Assembly (NCBI GenBank): GCA_900469955.1
Contig: UBYX01000031.1
Span: 62,001 to 126,000, forward strand
DNA from: Hyphomicrobiales bacterium
GTDB taxonomy: Bacteria; Pseudomonadota; Alphaproteobacteria; Rhizobiales; Rhizobiaceae
Length of the DNA stretch: 64,000 bases
Direction of reading: 5' to 3'
Shown in pieces: positions 8,693 to 18,693 of the stretch (its first letter is position 1; each line of letters starts with the position of its first letter). Below the pieces are notes generated by a model that worked only from the letters and a program-made list of their open reading frames with translations, was not told the origin of the DNA and searched no databases. Position numbers and translations under genes: made by a program.

Positions 8693-9654
8693 AACGGGTG
8701 TTCGTCATCGCGCTGCTCGCGGGTATCGCGCTCGCCGCACTGCCTTTCCTCTTCGCTGAGACGAGCCCGCGGCCCTATCAGGGCTGGGTGGAAGCCGATA
8801 CGCTTTTCATAGGCGCGGAAGGCACGGCCCGGCTTGAAACGCTCGCCGTGGACGAAGGCCGGGCGATCAGCGCCGGCGCGCCACTCTTCAAGCTCGAATC
8901 GGCAAGCGAGGAGGCCGCGGTCGCGGCCGCCCGTGCCGCCCTCGCCCGCAGCCAGGCTGAGCTGGAACTTGCCGAAGCAGCGCAGAAACGCCCGGAAGAG
9001 ATCGATGTGCTGCGCGCCTCCGAACGCGAAGCTATCGCGCGGCTTGCGCTTTCCGAGCAGGAACTCGGCCGCACCCGTTCGCTCGCCACGCGCGGCACCG
9101 CCACCCAGGCCAGCCTCGACGTGGCAATCGCCACCGAAACCGCCAATCGCGCAGCCCTCGACAGCGTCCGCAGCCAGATCACGCTCGCCAATCTTCCCGC
9201 CCGCGAGCAGAACCTCCGCCAGGCGAAGGAAGCCGTGGCGGCGGCAAAGGCCGACCTCGCATCGGCTGAAGCGGCCCTCGCCCGCCGATCGGTCGCCGCA
9301 CCCGCCGCCGGAAGCGTCGAGACCGTCTACTACCGTGTCGGAGAGGTCGTGCCCGCCGGCCGGCCTGTTGTCGCTCTCCTGCCCCCTGAAAATATCCGCA
9401 TTCGCTTCTTCGCCCCGGAAACCGAGATCGCCCATTTTTCCCTCGGCCAACAGGTCCGCGTCTCCTGCAACGCCTGTGAGCCGCAGGATGCAAGGATCAG
9501 CTTCATCGCCAAGACCGCCGAGTTCACACCACCGGAGATCTACAGTCTGGAAGAGCGTGCAAAGCTCGTCTTTCGCATCGAAGCAATCCCGGTGGCGCCC
9601 ATGTCCTTGCGCCCCGGCCAGCCCGTCGATATCGCCGCCGGAGCCCGGCCATGA
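8689..9654 (+). CDS. HlyD/YbhG-family periplasmic adaptor of an ABC exporter
   Basis: Membrane-fusion protein of 321 residues that would connect the inner-membrane ABC exporter to an outer-membrane channel. It starts MKRVFVIALLAGIALAALPF, a single N-terminal membrane anchor or signal. A biotinyl-lipoyl half follows (GWVEADTLFIGAEGTARL), then a long alpha-helical hairpin (residues 75-200, rich in Ala, Glu and Arg), the second lipoyl half (RRSVAAPAAGSVETVYYRVG) and a beta-barrel region. The start has AAGGAGG upstream and overlaps tetR by four bases. The following ATPase gene overlaps it by four bases, so the operon is translationally coupled. Confidence 0.93.
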   Translation: MKRVFVIALLAGIALAALPFLFAETSPRPYQGWVEADTLFIGAEGTARLETLAVDEGRAISAGAPLFKLESASEEAAVAAARAALARSQAELELAEAAQKRPEEIDVLRASEREAIARLALSEQELGRTRSLATRGTATQASLDVAIATETANRAALDSVRSQITLANLPAREQNLRQAKEAVAAAKADLASAEAALARRSVAAPAAGSVETVYYRVGEVVPAGRPVVALLPPENIRIRFFAPETEIAHFSLGQQVRVSCNACEPQDARISFIAKTAEFTPPEIYSLEERAKLVFRIEAIPVAPMSLRPGQPVDIAAGARP

Positions 9655-10601
9655 GCACCGCGCCCGCAACCGTCGAAGGCCCCGAAACGGTGATCGACGT
9701 CCATCACCTGACCAAGAGCTTTGGCGGTCGCAAGGTGGTCGACGACGTCTCGATGTCGGTGAAGAAGGGCCGCATCCACGGTTTTCTCGGCCCCAACGGC
9801 TCCGGCAAGACCACCACCATCCGCATGCTCTGCGGCCTGTTGACCCCGGATAGCGGCGACGGCACCTGTCTCGGCTTCGATATCCTGACCCAGAGCGACC
9901 GCATCCGCCGGCGCGTCGGCTATATGACGCAGAAATTCTCGCTCTATCAGGATCTTTCCATCCGCGAGAACCTGGAATTCGTCGCCCGCGTCTACGGGCT
10001 TCCCGATGCACGCGGCAAGGCGAAGGCTGCGATCGAGCGGCTCGGCCTGAAAGGCCGCGAAAAGCAGCTCGCGGGCGATCTTTCCGGTGGCTGGAAACAG
10101 CGCCTCGCGCTCGGCGCCTGCATCCTGCCCGAGCCCGCGCTTCTCCTCCTCGACGAACCGACCGCAGGTGTCGACCCGCAGGCGCGCCGCGATTTCTGGA
10201 ACGAGATCCATGCGCTCGCCACAGATGGCCTCTCGGTGCTGGTTTCCACCCACTACATGGACGAGGCGGAGCGCTGTCACGAGATTGCCTATATCGCCTA
10301 CGGCAAGCTGTTGGTGCAGGGCACCGTCGACGAGGTTATCGAAGGCACCGGCCTTGTCACCTGGACCGTATCCGGCCCCGATGTTCACCACCTCCAGACC
10401 GAACTCTCGAAGCAGCCGGGCATCGACATGATCGCGCCGTTCGGGTTGAGCCTCCATGTGGCGGGACATGACGAAACTGCGCTCGAACAGGCGATCGCGC
10501 CCTATCGGGATCGCTCCGGCTTCAAATGGGAAAAGGGCGAAGCCACGCTGGAGGATGCCTTCATCGACCTGATGGGCCGTTCGCAGGACAATTTCAGATG
10601 A
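9651..10601 (+). CDS. ABC exporter ATP-binding protein (YbhF-like, single domain)
   Basis: Cytoplasmic ATPase of 316 residues that drives the adjacent permease. It has Walker A GPNGSGKTTT near residue 47, signature LSGGWKQRLALG near residue 145, Walker B LLLLDEPTAGVD and the switch histidine in STHYMDEAE. All catalytic positions look intact. E. coli YbhF carries two nucleotide-binding domains in one chain of about 578 residues; this protein has only one, so a homodimer is expected. It overlaps the adaptor gene by four bases and the permease gene by four bases (ATGA). The substrate is unknown; YbhFSR-type systems export cations or drugs. Confidence 0.95.
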   Translation: MSTAPATVEGPETVIDVHHLTKSFGGRKVVDDVSMSVKKGRIHGFLGPNGSGKTTTIRMLCGLLTPDSGDGTCLGFDILTQSDRIRRRVGYMTQKFSLYQDLSIRENLEFVARVYGLPDARGKAKAAIERLGLKGREKQLAGDLSGGWKQRLALGACILPEPALLLLDEPTAGVDPQARRDFWNEIHALATDGLSVLVSTHYMDEAERCHEIAYIAYGKLLVQGTVDEVIEGTGLVTWTVSGPDVHHLQTELSKQPGIDMIAPFGLSLHVAGHDETALEQAIAPYRDRSGFKWEKGEATLEDAFIDLMGRSQDNFR

Positions 10602-11755
10602 CCGCGCCCTACGATCCGCAACTCAACGGCAACGGAGGCTTCTTCAAGCGCTTCTGGGCGATGACCGTCAAGGAGTTCATCCAGATGACCCGTGATCGGG
10701 TGACGTTGGCCACCATGATCATGATCCCGGTCATGCAGCTCCTGCTGTTCGGTTTCGCGATCAACACCACGCCGCACGACCTGCCGACCGCCGTCCTGAT
10801 GCGCGAAAACAGCGATGTCGGCCGTTCTATCCTCGCCGCATTGAAGAACACCGACTTCTTCGAGGTCCAGTCCGTCATCACCCGCTCCGAGGATATGGAT
10901 TCGCTGCTGAAATCGGGCCGGGTGCTTTTCGTGGTCGAGATACCGGAAGGTTTCGAACGGGCGGTAAGACGGGGCGAGACGCCTGCCCTTCTCGTCGCCG
11001 CCGATGCCACCGATCCGGTCGCAGCGAGTTCAGCGCTCGGCGCGCTCAGCGGCATCGTTACCTCGGCACTCGCCAACGATCGGCAGATCGAGTTTTCGGA
11101 ACCCTCGAAGCCCGCGTTTTCGATCGTGCAGCACCGCCGCTACAACCCGGCGGGTTCGTCGACCCTCAACATCGTGCCCGGTCTCCTCGGCACGATCCTG
11201 ACGATGACGCTTCTGATCTTCACCGCCCTTTCCGTCACCCGCGAGATGGAGCGCGGGACGATGGAAAACCTGCTGTCCATGCCGATCAGGCCGCTCGAAA
11301 TCATGTTCGGCAAGATCACGCCCTATGTCCTGATAGGCCTCATCCAGGCCCTGATCATCATTTCGGCGGGCATCCTGGTCTTCCGGGTCCCGATTCTCGG
11401 CGACCTGCCGTCGCTCGCCATAGCGACGGCGCTATTCGTCATCGCCAACCTGTCGATCGGCTACACCTTTTCGACCTTGGCGACCAATCAGCTCCAGGCC
11501 ATTCAGATGGCGATGATGTTCTTCCTGCCGAATATCCTGCTCTCGGGCTTTATGTTCCCCTTCGCCGGCATGCCGGGCTGGGCGCAATGGATCGGCGAGG
11601 CGCTGCCGCTGACGCACTACATACGCATCGTCCGCGCAGTCATGCTGAAAGGCGCCGACATCGTCACGCTCGCCTATGATACGGGCGTCCTCGCCGGCCT
11701 GATGATGCTCGCCATGCTGATTGCCGTGCGCCGTTTCCGCCGAACGCTGGATTGA
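10598..11755 (+). CDS. ABC exporter permease (ABC-2 type, YbhS/YbhR-like)
   Basis: Inner-membrane permease of 385 residues of the ABC-2 family. A short cytoplasmic N-terminus (FWAMTVKEFIQMTRDRVT) leads into helix 1. A large periplasmic domain covers about residues 55-175. Five more helices fill the C-terminal half, including the ABC-2 signature region LSGFMFPFAGMPGWAQWIGE. ATG 10598 overlaps the ATPase stop (ATGA). Only one permease gene is present where E. coli has the pair ybhS and ybhR, which fits a homodimeric exporter with the single-domain ATPase. No terminator is obvious in the 148 bases that follow. Confidence 0.93.
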   Translation: MTAPYDPQLNGNGGFFKRFWAMTVKEFIQMTRDRVTLATMIMIPVMQLLLFGFAINTTPHDLPTAVLMRENSDVGRSILAALKNTDFFEVQSVITRSEDMDSLLKSGRVLFVVEIPEGFERAVRRGETPALLVAADATDPVAASSALGALSGIVTSALANDRQIEFSEPSKPAFSIVQHRRYNPAGSSTLNIVPGLLGTILTMTLLIFTALSVTREMERGTMENLLSMPIRPLEIMFGKITPYVLIGLIQALIIISAGILVFRVPILGDLPSLAIATALFVIANLSIGYTFSTLATNQLQAIQMAMMFFLPNILLSGFMFPFAGMPGWAQWIGEALPLTHYIRIVRAVMLKGADIVTLAYDTGVLAGLMMLAMLIAVRRFRRTLD

Positions 11756-11813
11756 CGGTTTTCTCGGCGCATTCGTCTCGATAACCGGAACAAGGACAAC
11801 CTCGGAATCCGCC

Positions 11814-11849
11814 TTGCATTATTCTCGTGCATTGCACAAAATCCTTGCA
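11814..11849 (+). promoter_or_regulatory. TTGCA-rich control region before the transglutaminase operon
   Basis: TTGCA occurs three times (11814, 11832, 11845), and the middle one lies in the perfect palindrome GTGCATTGCAC (11827-11837). The cluster lies 55-90 bases upstream of the ATG at 11904 and is a candidate operator or promoter. The AAGGGG repeats just before the ATG supply the ribosome site. Confidence 0.35.
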
Positions 11850-11903
11850 ACGATCATCGATCGGCCATCGTAGAGGCCGGCAAGGGGCAGCCAAAGGGGC
11901 AAA

Positions 11904-14900
11904 ATGGCGATCAAGGCGAGTATCTATCACCTCACCCATTATAAATACGACAGGCCCGTTCGCCTCGGTCCACAGATCATCCGGTTGAAGCCCGCCGCTC
12001 ATTCCCGCACCAAGGTCTTGAGCCACTCGCTGAAGGTCACGCCGTCGAACCATTTCGTGAACCTGCAGCAGGACCCGTACGGCAACTATCTGGCCCGCTA
12101 CGTCTTCCCCGACCCGGTGACCGAGTTGAAGATCGAGGTCGACCTGATCGCCGACATGACGGTCTACAATCCCTTCGACTTTTTCGTCGAGGAGGAAGCC
12201 ACCAAATGGCCTTTCGACTATCCGGAAACGCTGGTGGAGGACCTCTCCATCTACCGGATGCCCGAGCCCGCGACGCCGCTGCTTCAGGCTTTCGTCAACA
12301 CGATCGACCAGTCGCCGGACCAGCCGACGGTCGACATGGTCGTCGGCCTGAATGCGCGCCTGCAGCGCGAGATCGGCTATGTCATCCGCATGGAGCCCGG
12401 CGTGCAGACGCCAGAAGAGACGCTGGCCTCCGCCAAAGGCTCCTGCCGCGATACAAGCTGGCTGCTGGTCCAGATCCTTCGCCACCTCGGTCTCGCCGCC
12501 CGTTTCGTCTCGGGTTATCTCATCCAGCTGACGCCCGACCTGAAGGCGCTCGACGGCCCCTCCGGCACAGAAGTCGATTTCACCGACCTGCACGCCTGGT
12601 GTGAAGTCTATCTGCCGGGCGCCGGCTGGGTGGGTCTCGACCCCACCTCCGGCCTCTTGACCGGCGAAAGCCATATCCCGCTTGCCGCAACGCCGCACTA
12701 TCGCAACGCCGCGCCGATCTCCGGCGGTTATTTCGGCGAGGCGGAAACCTCCTTCGACTTCGATATGACGGTTAGCCGCGTCGCCGAGCATCCGCGCATC
12801 ACCAAGCCCTTCTCCGACGAGTCCTGGGAGGCGCTCGACGATCTCGGCGAAGAGGTCGATCGCATCCTGCATGCACAGGATGTCCGCCTCACCATGGGTG
12901 GGGAACCGACCTTCGTATCGATCGACGACTTCGAATCCGGTGAATGGAACACCGACGCCGTCGGCCCCACCAAACGCGAAAAGGCCGATATCCTGATCCG
13001 CAGGCTGCGCGAGCGTTTCGCGCCGGGCGGCTTCCTGCATTACGGCCAGGGCAAATGGTATCCCGGCGAGAGCCTGCCGCGCTGGACCTTCTCGCTCTAC
13101 TGGCGCAAGGACGACCGTCCCATCTGGAGCAATCCCGACCTCGTGGCGCAGGAAGGCCGCGATTACGGCATCGGCGATGACGATGCGGAAAAGCTGCTGA
13201 CCGGCATTGCCGACGAGCTTGGCCTGAGCCCGGATTACGTCGCGCCGGCCTACGAGGATCCGGCAGAATGGATCATCAAGGAAGGCAGCCTGCCGGAAAA
13301 CGTCGATCCGTCGAATTCCAAGCTCAAGGATCCGGAGGAACGCAACCGCATCGCCCGCGTCTTCGAACGCGGCCTGACGCGCCCGAGCGGCTACGTCCTG
13401 CCCGTCCAGGCCTGGAATGCCCAGGCCAGGGGAACGGCACCCCGCAAGCGCTGGATCAGCGAGAAATGGCGCACCCGGCGCGGCAAGATCTTCCTTGTCC
13501 CCGGAGACAGCCCGGTCGGTTATCGCCTGCCGCTCGGGACGCTCCCTTACGTGCCCCCGTCGCAGTTTCCGTATATCCACGAGGCAGACCCCTCGATCCC
13601 CCGCCAGCCCCTGCCCGACGCGATCGTGCCGGTGGGCCGCGCCATGCCGGAATCCTCGTTCAAGGCGGGCGATGCGGCCAATCTCGGCCGCGTCGAGCAA
13701 GTGCTCGGCGAGATCGGCGGCGCGGTCCGCACCGCCATATCCGTGGAGCCCCGCGACGGCAGGCTCTGCGTCTTCATGCCGCCGGTGGAAAAGATCGAGG
13801 ATTATCTCGAGCTGATCGCCGCTGCCGAAAACGCCGCCACCGAACTCGGCCTGCCGGTCCATATCGAAGGTTATGCGCCGCCGCACGACGAACGCATCAA
13901 CGTCATCCGCGTCGCGCCTGATCCCGGCGTCATCGAGGTCAACATCCATCCGGCCGCAAGCTGGAAGGAAACCGTCTCGATCACTACGGCCATATATGAG
14001 GAGGCTCGCCAGAGCCGGCTCGGCGCCGACAAGTTCATGATCGACGGCCGCCACACCGGCACCGGCGGCGGCAACCATGTGGTGGTCGGCGGCGCCAATC
14101 CGAACGACAGCCCCTTCCTGCGCCGCCCGGACCTTTTGAAGAGCATCGTGCTGCACTGGCAGCGGCATCCGTCGCTGTCCTATCTCTTCTCCGGTCTCTT
14201 CATCGGCCCCACCTCCCAGGCGCCGCGCATCGATGAAGCCCGCCACGATTCCATGTACGAGCTCGAGATCGCGCTGGCCCAGGTGCCCGCACCCGGACAA
14301 GGCGTGCCACCCCTGCCCTGGCTGGTCGACCGCCTTTTCCGCAACCTTTTGACCGACGTCACCGGCAATACCCACCGATCCGAAATCTGCATCGACAAGC
14401 TGTTTTCGCCGGACGGCCCGACCGGTCGCCTCGGCCTCGTCGAGTTCCGCGGCTTCGAGATGCCGCCGAATGCGCGCATGTCGCTCGCCCAGCAGCTTCT
14501 CGTCCGCGCGCTGATCGCAAGGTTCTGGAAGAACCCGGTACAGGGCAGGTTCGTCCGCTGGGGCACGACGCTCGCCGACCGCTTCATGCTGCCGCATTAC
14601 GTCTGGGCCGATTTCCTCGACGTGCTGCAGGATCTGCGCGAAAACGGCTTCGACCTTCGTCCCGAATGGTTCGATGCGCAGCTCGAGTTCCGTTTTCCCT
14701 TCTTTGGCGAGGTGGATTACAAAGGCTCGAAACTGGAGCTTCGTCAGGCGCTCGAACCCTGGCACGTCATGGGCGAACAGGGCGCCATCGGCGGCACTGT
14801 CCGTTATGTCGATTCCTCCGTCGAGCGGTTGCAGGTGCGGCTCGAAACTGCCAATCCGTCCCGTTACACCGTCGCCTGCAATGGGCGCGCCGTGCCCTTG

Positions 14901-15242
14901 AAGGAGACAGGAACGTCCGGCGTCGCGGTTGCCGGGGTGCGTTTCAAGGCCTGGCAGCCATCCGCCGGCCTGCATCCGGTCTTGCCGGTTAATACGCCGC
15001 TCACCTTCGACATTTATGATACATGGTCCGGCCGATCGATCGGCGGCTGCATCTACCATGTTGCCCATCCGGGCGGTCGCAACTATGAGACCTTCCCAGT
15101 CAACGGCAACGAGGCCGAGGCCCGCCGGCTTGCCCGGTTCGAACCGTGGGGGCACACGGCCGGGCGCTATGCGCTGATGCCGGAAACGCCCTCCCCCGAA
15201 TTTCCGCTGACGCTCGATCTGCGCCGGCCGCTAGGAGTCTGA
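11904..15242 (+). CDS. Transglutaminase-like protease fold plus DUF2126 protein
   Basis: Large cytoplasmic protein of 1112 residues. Residues 1-270 are a bacterial transglutaminase-like module with an N-terminal beta domain ([20 protein letters not shown]) and a complete triad: Cys181 in GSCRDTSW, His230 in [10 protein letters not shown], Asp246 in GLDPTSG. From about residue 320 to the end it is DUF2126, with the hallmark [11 protein letters not shown], the tract [13 protein letters not shown] and a conserved His/Gly patch [11 protein letters not shown] near residue 716. The triad suggests peptide-bond cleavage or amide exchange; DUF2126 has no proven activity that I know of. It begins a three-gene operon with an ATP-grasp/alpha-E protein nine bases downstream and a second transglutaminase. 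Substrate and product are unknown. Confidence 0.93.
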   Translation: MAIKASIYHLTHYKYDRPVRLGPQIIRLKPAAHSRTKVLSHSLKVTPSNHFVNLQQDPYGNYLARYVFPDPVTELKIEVDLIADMTVYNPFDFFVEEEATKWPFDYPETLVEDLSIYRMPEPATPLLQAFVNTIDQSPDQPTVDMVVGLNARLQREIGYVIRMEPGVQTPEETLASAKGSCRDTSWLLVQILRHLGLAARFVSGYLIQLTPDLKALDGPSGTEVDFTDLHAWCEVYLPGAGWVGLDPTSGLLTGESHIPLAATPHYRNAAPISGGYFGEAETSFDFDMTVSRVAEHPRITKPFSDESWEALDDLGEEVDRILHAQDVRLTMGGEPTFVSIDDFESGEWNTDAVGPTKREKADILIRRLRERFAPGGFLHYGQGKWYPGESLPRWTFSLYWRKDDRPIWSNPDLVAQEGRDYGIGDDDAEKLLTGIADELGLSPDYVAPAYEDPAEWIIKEGSLPENVDPSNSKLKDPEERNRIARVFERGLTRPSGYVLPVQAWNAQARGTAPRKRWISEKWRTRRGKIFLVPGDSPVGYRLPLGTLPYVPPSQFPYIHEADPSIPRQPLPDAIVPVGRAMPESSFKAGDAANLGRVEQVLGEIGGAVRTAISVEPRDGRLCVFMPPVEKIEDYLELIAAAENAATELGLPVHIEGYAPPHDERINVIRVAPDPGVIEVNIHPAASWKETVSITTAIYEEARQSRLGADKFMIDGRHTGTGGGNHVVVGGANPNDSPFLRRPDLLKSIVLHWQRHPSLSYLFSGLFIGPTSQAPRIDEARHDSMYELEIALAQVPAPGQGVPPLPWLVDRLFRNLLTDVTGNTHRSEICIDKLFSPDGPTGRLGLVEFRGFEMPPNARMSLAQQLLVRALIARFWKNPVQGRFVRWGTTLADRFMLPHYVWADFLDVLQDLRENGFDLRPEWFDAQLEFRFPFFGEVDYKGSKLELRQALEPWHVMGEQGAIGGTVRYVDSSVERLQVRLETANPSRYTVACNGRAVPLKETGTSGVAVAGVRFKAWQPSAGLHPVLPVNTPLTFDIYDTWSGRSIGGCIYHVAHPGGRNYETFPVNGNEAEARRLARFEPWGHTAGRYALMPETPSPEFPLTLDLRRPLGV

Positions 15243-15250
15243 AACGCCCG

Positions 15251-17662
15251 ATGTCCAAGGCACCGGCAACCGACCGCGCAACCGAAACGCGGACCCCGAA
15301 GGATCCGATTCTCGGTTACGCAGCATTGCCGGGCATTGCCGACGAGATGCTGGACGCCAACGGCCAGATCCGGCCGGTCTGGCGCAACCTGATCTCGCAT
15401 TTGAGCCGGATGCCGGAAGGCGATCTTCAGGAGCGCTTCGCACGCGCCGACCGGTATCTCCGCGATGCCGGCGTCTTCTACCGGACCTATGGCGCGCAAG
15501 GCAGCGGCGAACGCAACTGGCCGATCTCGCACGTCCCCGTACTGATCGACGGCAAGGAATGGGAAGCGGTCTCGAAAGGCCTCGTTCAGCGTGCCGACCT
15601 CCTGGAAGCGGTCGTTTCCGATATCTACGGCGAGAACCGGCTCGTGCAGGAAGGTTTCCTGCCGCCGGCTCTGATCGCCGGCAATTCAGAATTCCTGCGG
15701 CCGCTGGTGGGTGTCAGACCGGTCGGCGGCCACTATCTGCATTTCTGTTCCTTCGAGATCGGCCGCGGCCCGGACGGCAACTGGTGGGTGCTCGCCGACC
15801 GCACCCAGGCGCCGTCGGGCGCAGGCTTCGCCCTGGAAAACCGGGTCGCCACCACCCGCGCGCTTTCCGATATCTACGGCGAAAGCCACGTTCATCGTCT
15901 CGCCTCCTTCTTCGGCGCCTTCCGTGACGCGCTGCAGGCACACAAGCAATATCCGGAGGACCGGATCGCGGTGCTGACGCCGGGTCCGGCCAACGAGACC
16001 TATTTCGAACACGCCTATATCGCCCGCTATCTCGGCTTCATGCTGCTCGAGGGCGAGGACCTGACGGTCGTCAACAACCGCGTCATGGTTCGCACGGTCG
16101 CCGGCCTGAAACCGATCGGCGTCCTCTGGCGGCGTCTCGATGCCTCCTATGCGGATCCCCTGGAGCTGAACCAGAACTCCCATATCGGCACCCCCGGCAT
16201 GGTCCGGGCGCTGCGCGCCGGCGCGGTCACCTTCGTCAACGCGCTCGGCTCCGGCATCCTCGAAACGCGGGCCTTGCTCGCCTTCATGCCGACCGTCTGC
16301 CGCCGGCTGCTCGGCGAAGACCTCTTGATGCCGTCGATCGCCACCTGGTGGTGCGGCCAGAAGGCCGAACGGGATCATGTGGCGAAGAACATCGAGAAGA
16401 TGGTCATCGGCCCCGCCTATTCCCGCCTCCCCTTCTTCGACGACAACGGCCAGTCGGTGCTCGGCTCGTCGCTGCGCAAGGCGGCGAAGGAATCGGTGGG
16501 CGACTGGTTGTCCTCCGAGGGATCCAAACTCGTCGGCCAGGAGGTCGTGACGCTCTCCACCACGCCTGCCTACGTGAACGGAAAGCTCGTCCCTCGGCCG
16601 ATGTCGCTGCGCGTCTTCGCCGCGCGGACCGAAAACGGCTGGCAGATCATGCCCGGCGGCTTTGCCCGTATCGGCTCGGGCCCCGACGTCGCGGCGATCG
16701 CCATGCAGGCCGGCGGTGCGGCCGCCGACGTCTGGATCGTCAGCGACAAGCCTGTGCCCAAGCCGACGCTGCTCCCGCCGGAGGAAAGCTTCACCCGCAA
16801 CATGCCCGGCAGCCTGCCGAGCCGCGCGGCCGACAACCTCTACTGGCTCGGCCGATATATCGAGCGGGCGGAAGGGGCGCTACGCATCCTGCGCGCTTGG
16901 CATCTGCGCTACGCCGAATCCGCCGATCCGAAGCAGCCGCTGCTGGCCGACGTGACGCGTTACCTCAAGGCGATCGACATCGACATGTCGAAGGCCGTGC
17001 CGGCCCCGCTCCTGCGCAATATCGACAGCGCCATCTATTCCGCAAGCAACATCCGCGACCGTTTTTCGCCGGACGGCTGGCTGGCCTTGACGGACCTTGC
17101 CAAGACCGCCCGCCGGTTTCACGAGGCGGTCCAGCCCGGCGACGACGCCAGCCACGCCACCACTATCCTGCTCCGCAAGCTCGCGGGTTTTGCCGGTCTC
17201 GTCCACGAAAACATGTACCGCTTCACGGGCTGGCGTTTCCTGTCGATCGGCCGGCATCTGGAACGCGCCCTGCACATGACCCGCCTGCTCGGCCATATGT
17301 CCGGCCCCGAAGCACCGGACGGTTCGCTGGACATGCTGCTGGAGATCGGCGACAGCGTCATGACCCATCGCCGCCGCTACAATGTCGCCACGGCCCGTCT
17401 GACGGTCGCCGACCTCTTGGCGCTCGACCCGTTGAACCCGCGCTCGATCCTTTTCCAGCTGAACGAGATCCGCACCGAGGTGGAGCAATTGCCGAACGCC
17501 TTCGTCAACGGCCAGATGTCACCCTTCTACCGCGAGGCGATGCGGCTCCATTCCGGCCTCGCCGTCATGACCCCGGAGGCGATGGATCACGAAGTCTACC
17601 GCAAGCTCGAACTGGAGATGGAGAAGCTGTCCGACATCCTCGGCCAGACTTACTTCAGCTAG
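15251..17662 (+). CDS. Circularly permuted ATP-grasp fused to alpha-E domain
   Basis: Cytoplasmic fusion of 803 residues. Residues 1-500 form the circularly permuted ATP-grasp module (old DUF404/DUF407 families) with conserved tracts FYRTYGAQGSGERNWPISHV, VLTPGPANETYFEHAY and GVLWRRLDASYADPLELN. ATP-grasp enzymes join a carboxylate to an amine through an acyl phosphate. Residues from about 518 to the end form the helical alpha-E domain (DUF403), recognisable by LPSRAADNLYWLGRYIERAE. In many genomes these are two neighbouring genes; here they are one chain. ATG 15251 is chosen because AGGAG lies about 13 bases upstream and the longer frame overlaps the preceding gene. Its position between two transglutaminase genes implies that amide-bond formation and hydrolysis or editing are coupled, by inference. 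Confidence 0.93.
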   Translation: MSKAPATDRATETRTPKDPILGYAALPGIADEMLDANGQIRPVWRNLISHLSRMPEGDLQERFARADRYLRDAGVFYRTYGAQGSGERNWPISHVPVLIDGKEWEAVSKGLVQRADLLEAVVSDIYGENRLVQEGFLPPALIAGNSEFLRPLVGVRPVGGHYLHFCSFEIGRGPDGNWWVLADRTQAPSGAGFALENRVATTRALSDIYGESHVHRLASFFGAFRDALQAHKQYPEDRIAVLTPGPANETYFEHAYIARYLGFMLLEGEDLTVVNNRVMVRTVAGLKPIGVLWRRLDASYADPLELNQNSHIGTPGMVRALRAGAVTFVNALGSGILETRALLAFMPTVCRRLLGEDLLMPSIATWWCGQKAERDHVAKNIEKMVIGPAYSRLPFFDDNGQSVLGSSLRKAAKESVGDWLSSEGSKLVGQEVVTLSTTPAYVNGKLVPRPMSLRVFAARTENGWQIMPGGFARIGSGPDVAAIAMQAGGAAADVWIVSDKPVPKPTLLPPEESFTRNMPGSLPSRAADNLYWLGRYIERAEGALRILRAWHLRYAESADPKQPLLADVTRYLKAIDIDMSKAVPAPLLRNIDSAIYSASNIRDRFSPDGWLALTDLAKTARRFHEAVQPGDDASHATTILLRKLAGFAGLVHENMYRFTGWRFLSIGRHLERALHMTRLLGHMSGPEAPDGSLDMLLEIGDSVMTHRRRYNVATARLTVADLLALDPLNPRSILFQLNEIRTEVEQLPNAFVNGQMSPFYREAMRLHSGLAVMTPEAMDHEVYRKLELEMEKLSDILGQTYFS

Positions 17663-17674
17663 GGCAGAGGACGG

Positions 17675-18562
17675 GTGGCGATGCTCTACGATCTCAACCT
17701 CCACATGGGTTACGTCTACGACGTTCCGGCCTCGGGCGCCCGTCACGTGATCCGGGTCCTGCCCTTGTCGCTTCCCGACCGGCAGCGGCTGATTGCCGGC
17801 TCCGTGACCGTCACGCCCAATGCCGACGAGCGAACCACCTTCGTCGATTTCTTCGGCCAGCAGGCGACCTCGGTTCTCGTCCGCGCGCCGCACGACCGGC
17901 TCGATATCCGCATGCAGGCCCGCGTTATGGTGGAGGCGCCGACAATGACGGCGGACCTCTCGCCGGAGCTCGACGAACTCAAGGAGGAGCTCGCGGAGCT
18001 CTGGTCGGTCGATCCGGCCTCGCCGCATCATCTCGCCGGCCCGAGCCCCCGTCTCGCGGAAGAGCCGCAGATCGCCGCCTACGCCCGAGAAATAGCCAGG
18101 CCGGGACAGACCGTGCGCGAAATCGCGCTCGCCTTGTGCGCCCGCATCCACAAGGATTTCACCTACGACCCTGAGGCCACCACGGTCGACACCACGCCGA
18201 AGGAGGCCTTCCGGCTGCAGCGCGGCGTCTGCCAGGATTTCGCCCATGTGATGATCGTCGGCTTGCGCAGTCTTGGCATTCCCGCGGGTTACGTCTCGGG
18301 GTTCCTGCGCACCATTCCGCCACCCGGCAAGGAACGCCTCGAAGGCGCGGATGCCATGCATGCCTGGGTCCGGGTATGGTGCGGCGAGACCGTCGGTTAT
18401 CTGGAGCTCGATCCGACCAACGACATCCCGGCCGGCAGCGATCACATCGTCGTCGCCTATGGCCGCGACTATGCCGACATCGCGCCGGTCGTCGGAGTCC
18501 TCAAGGGTTACGGAAATCAGAAAGTCGTCCAGGCGGTCGATGTCGTCCCCTTGAAATCTTGA
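17675..18562 (+). CDS. Stand-alone transglutaminase-like protein
   Basis: Predicted cytoplasmic cysteine peptidase or transglutaminase-fold enzyme of 295 residues. An N-terminal beta domain (HMGYVYDVPASGARHVIRV) precedes the catalytic core, with Cys186 in RGVCQDFAH, His229 in DAMHAWVRVW and Asp246 in LELDPTND. The C-terminal signature HIVVAYGRDYADIAPV is typical of this COG1305 group. Translation may begin at GTG 17675 (used here) or ATG 17681; GCAGAGGA lies at 17664-17671. It follows the ATP-grasp gene by 12 bases and completes the operon. Related operons in other bacteria often include an Anbu-type peptidase; none is in this window. Confidence 0.93.
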   Translation: MAMLYDLNLHMGYVYDVPASGARHVIRVLPLSLPDRQRLIAGSVTVTPNADERTTFVDFFGQQATSVLVRAPHDRLDIRMQARVMVEAPTMTADLSPELDELKEELAELWSVDPASPHHLAGPSPRLAEEPQIAAYAREIARPGQTVREIALALCARIHKDFTYDPEATTVDTTPKEAFRLQRGVCQDFAHVMIVGLRSLGIPAGYVSGFLRTIPPPGKERLEGADAMHAWVRVWCGETVGYLELDPTNDIPAGSDHIVVAYGRDYADIAPVVGVLKGYGNQKVVQAVDVVPLKS

Positions 18563-18569
18563 GGATTCC

Positions 18570-18584
18570 GCCTCGTTATGAGGC
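18570..18584 (+). terminator. Possible weak terminator of the transglutaminase operon
   Basis: GCCTC at 18570-18574 and GAGGC at 18580-18584 form a short stem with a GTTAT loop, followed by TAATCTTTTG. The stem is only five pairs, so termination would be inefficient. Confidence 0.4.
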
Positions 18585-18663
18585 TAATCTTTTGTAATTG
18601 CTAAAATTCTATTAATTCTCTTAGGCCTTCCTACACACGCCTTAACCTACCATGGCGCCAGTT

Positions 18664-18680
18664 GTTCAAATGATTTGAAC
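18664..18680. promoter_or_regulatory. Perfect palindrome in front of the TadG-like gene
   Basis: GTTCAAATGATTTGAAC has two perfect 8-base arms around one central base and ends 13 bases before the ATG at 18694. This is a strong candidate repressor site or leader hairpin overlapping the ribosome-binding region. Confidence 0.65.
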
Positions 18681-18693
18681 GGGGATTGGGGCT

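Noticed and set aside
11664-15155. Very long open frame (1163 codons) on the minus strand opposite the transglutaminase-DUF2126 gene
   Set aside because: It is a GC-rich mirror frame. The plus strand encodes recognisable domains with intact catalytic residues, and the minus product has no family features.
16348-18174. 608-codon plus frame spanning the ATP-grasp/alpha-E and transglutaminase genes
   Set aside because: It is an Arg/Pro-rich alternate frame over two real genes.
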